From DATBMY01 sp036554605 (GTDB taxonomy: Bacteria > Acidobacteriota > Blastocatellia > UBA7656), in contig DATBMY010000341.1 in assembly GCA_036554605.1 (NCBI GenBank), positions 1 through 22,903 of the forward strand: DNA of 22,903 bases, in the 5' to 3' direction. Below, one piece after another: positions 22,816 through 22,903 of this stretch (its first letter is position 1; the number at the start of each line of letters is the position of its first letter). Below the pieces are notes generated by a model, which did not search any database, had not been told where the DNA came from, and saw nothing but the letters and a program-made list of their open reading frames with translations. The translations under genes were made by a program, and so were the position numbers.

Positions 22816-22903
22816 AGAGTGCTGAGGAGCGAAGGGTTGAGTGAAAGCAAAATAACTCCCTCCTCCGCCCCTCACCGCCCAGTTCTTATTAGTAATGAGC
22901 CGG

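Noticed and set aside
22876..22903. Possible 3' end of rpmH
   Set aside because: On the minus strand one frame reads CCG GCT CAT TAC followed by tandem stops, which would fit a gene end, but four codons are too few to identify L34.

Overview
The window looks like a chromosomal segment from a GC-rich, soil-type Gram-negative bacterium. The gene mix points to the Acidobacteriota, possibly the class Blastocatellia: an S46 dipeptidyl peptidase, many small secreted proteins, VOC, GMC and SMP-30 enzymes, and heptad-phased intergenic repeats. This placement is an inference from gene content and style; no rRNA or other strict marker is present. Every gene I can support (19 intact or edge-cut coding regions and one transposase remnant) lies on the minus strand, so transcription runs from high to low coordinates. 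No tRNA, rRNA or CRISPR array was seen, and no convincing promoter consensus was found.

Right part (18250-22903): the conserved origin-proximal housekeeping block rnpA - yidD - yidC - jag/khpB - mnmE. It carries the RNase P protein, the membrane-insertion factor YidD, the YidC insertase, a KH-R3H RNA-binding protein and the tRNA-modifying GTPase. rpmH and dnaA would normally lie just beyond the right edge. The jag-mnmE gap is filled by a heptad-repeat element that reaches to within a few bases of the mnmE start codon.

Middle (12262-18249): the normal mnmE-mnmG neighbourhood is interrupted by about 4 kb. This insert holds a decayed IS256-type transposase end, an 845-residue TPR-CHAT protease with an intact His/Cys dyad and a predicted signal peptide, and a secreted protein of unknown function. 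mnmG follows. The usual next genes (rsmG, parA, parB) do not; a secreted S46 dipeptidyl peptidase comes instead, followed by a large inverted repeat.

Left part (1-9831): an accessory region of secreted and membrane proteins in short, tightly spaced transcription units. One unit is a 50-aa ORF, an aquaporin and a Spondin_N protein. A second is a GlcG/HbpS-cupin fusion with a two-domain SMP-30 lactonase. A third is an MFS transporter overlapping a second SMP-30 lactonase. A fourth is a DM13 protein, a GMC flavoprotein oxidoreductase with a four-cysteine cluster, and a tandem VOC protein cut by the left edge. Sugar or alcohol oxidation (GMC), lactone hydrolysis (two SMP-30 proteins), transport (MFS, aquaporin) and possible electron transfer (DM13) would fit an envelope-associated oxidative pathway. 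That pathway is a hypothesis from context. It and the orphan exported TPR-CHAT protein are the best candidates for something undescribed.
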